Below, piece by piece: positions 5,017-5,108 of a stretch of 5,108 nt of DNA. The position numbers were made by a program, and so were the translations under genes. Origin of the DNA: an uncultured Eubacteriales bacterium (GTDB lineage Bacteria; Bacillota; Clostridia; Christensenellales; Borkfalkiaceae); contig CADBSX010000079.1 of the NCBI GenBank assembly GCA_902797515.1, positions 1 to 5,108 of the forward strand, in the 5' to 3' direction. Each line of letters opens with the position of its first letter. Positions within the stretch are counted from its first letter, which is position 1. The notes under the pieces were generated by a model that made no database searches, was not told the origin of the DNA, and saw nothing but the letters and a program-made list of their open reading frames with translations.

Positions 5017-5052
5017 AAAGCCGACGGGCGAAATTTTCTCCCGTCGGCTTTT
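5017..5052 (+). terminator. Intrinsic terminator after the DUF421/DUF4363 operon
   Basis: AAAGCCGACGGG (5017-5028) and CCCGTCGGCTTT (5040-5051) form a perfect 12-bp GC-rich stem with an 11-base loop, followed by one further T to give a CTTTT end. The T-run is short (four), but stem strength and position fit termination of the plus-strand operon. It could also work on the minus strand, where three Ts follow the stem. Confidence 0.8.
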
Positions 5053-5069
5053 AGAATAACCGTTATAAC

Positions 5070-5108
5070 ATGACAAAAAACTTTTTCATAAACGAAGGCA
5101 TTTCCTTC
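5070..5108 (+). CDS. Possible start of a gene cut by the window edge
   Basis: An ATG at 5070, 17 bases after the terminator, opens a reading frame that runs to the end of the window (MTKNFFINEGISF). TATAAC immediately precedes it but too close for a normal -10, and there is no Shine-Dalgarno sequence. Only 13 residues are visible, so the product cannot be named and the frame may not be a gene. Confidence 0.25.
   Translation, partial: MTKNFFINEGISF

Noticed and set aside
5063..5108. Possible 3' end of a minus-strand gene (ends KKFFVML, stop at 5065-5063)
   Set aside because: Only 14 codons are visible and nothing distinguishes it from chance; it would be convergent with the DUF4363 gene and share the terminator at 5017-5052, so it cannot be excluded.

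Overview
The window looks like a chromosomal segment of an anaerobic, Gram-positive Clostridia-type Firmicute, probably from a spore-forming lineage and possibly a metagenome-assembled genome. The clues are a SpoVB-type flippase, a signal-less Amidase_3/peptidoglycan-binding protein, a LysM protein, an ECF S component behind a tetrahydrofolate riboswitch, a DUF421/DUF4363 membrane pair, AGGAGG/AGGTG-type ribosome binding sites and moderate-to-low GC. The exact taxon cannot be fixed from sequence alone.

Layout. Positions 3-1414 hold two minus-strand cell-wall genes: a 104-aa LysM protein followed by a 345-aa amidase-like protein with two peptidoglycan-binding domains. The second gene has its own sigma-A promoter in the short gap between them. 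At 1421-1450 a perfect 10-bp inverted repeat lies between the LysM gene and the plus-strand flippase gene (1461-3032) and carries promoter-like elements pointing both ways. The flippase gene ends inside the 3' end of a convergent minus-strand gene, an ECF S component that is probably FolT (2966-3592), with a 67-bp coding overlap. The folT leader (about 3763-3593) is filled by a tetrahydrofolate riboswitch with an apparent terminator/antiterminator platform and a strong upstream promoter. Divergent from it, a DUF421 (YetF-like) gene and a DUF4363 gene overlap by 8 bp (3839-4892). The last 200 bp hold a long perfect inverted repeat (4928-4980), an intrinsic terminator (5017-5052) and perhaps the start of another gene.

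How the parts fit. The left half concerns the cell envelope or spore wall: lipid-linked precursor flipping, glycan binding and possible wall hydrolysis. The folT unit imports folate and is shut off when reduced folate is plentiful. The DUF421/DUF4363 pair is a conserved two-gene membrane module of unknown biochemistry.

The main points for a second look are: replacement of a zinc-ligand histidine in the amidase; a likely AUU start codon in the flippase gene; the palindromic divergent promoter with a probable leaderless LysM transcript; the duplicated P2/terminator sequence in the riboswitch platform; a strong hairpin inside folT; and the 22-bp perfect inverted repeat near the right end. I found no CRISPR array, no tRNA or rRNA, no transposase gene and no clearly novel multi-gene system.
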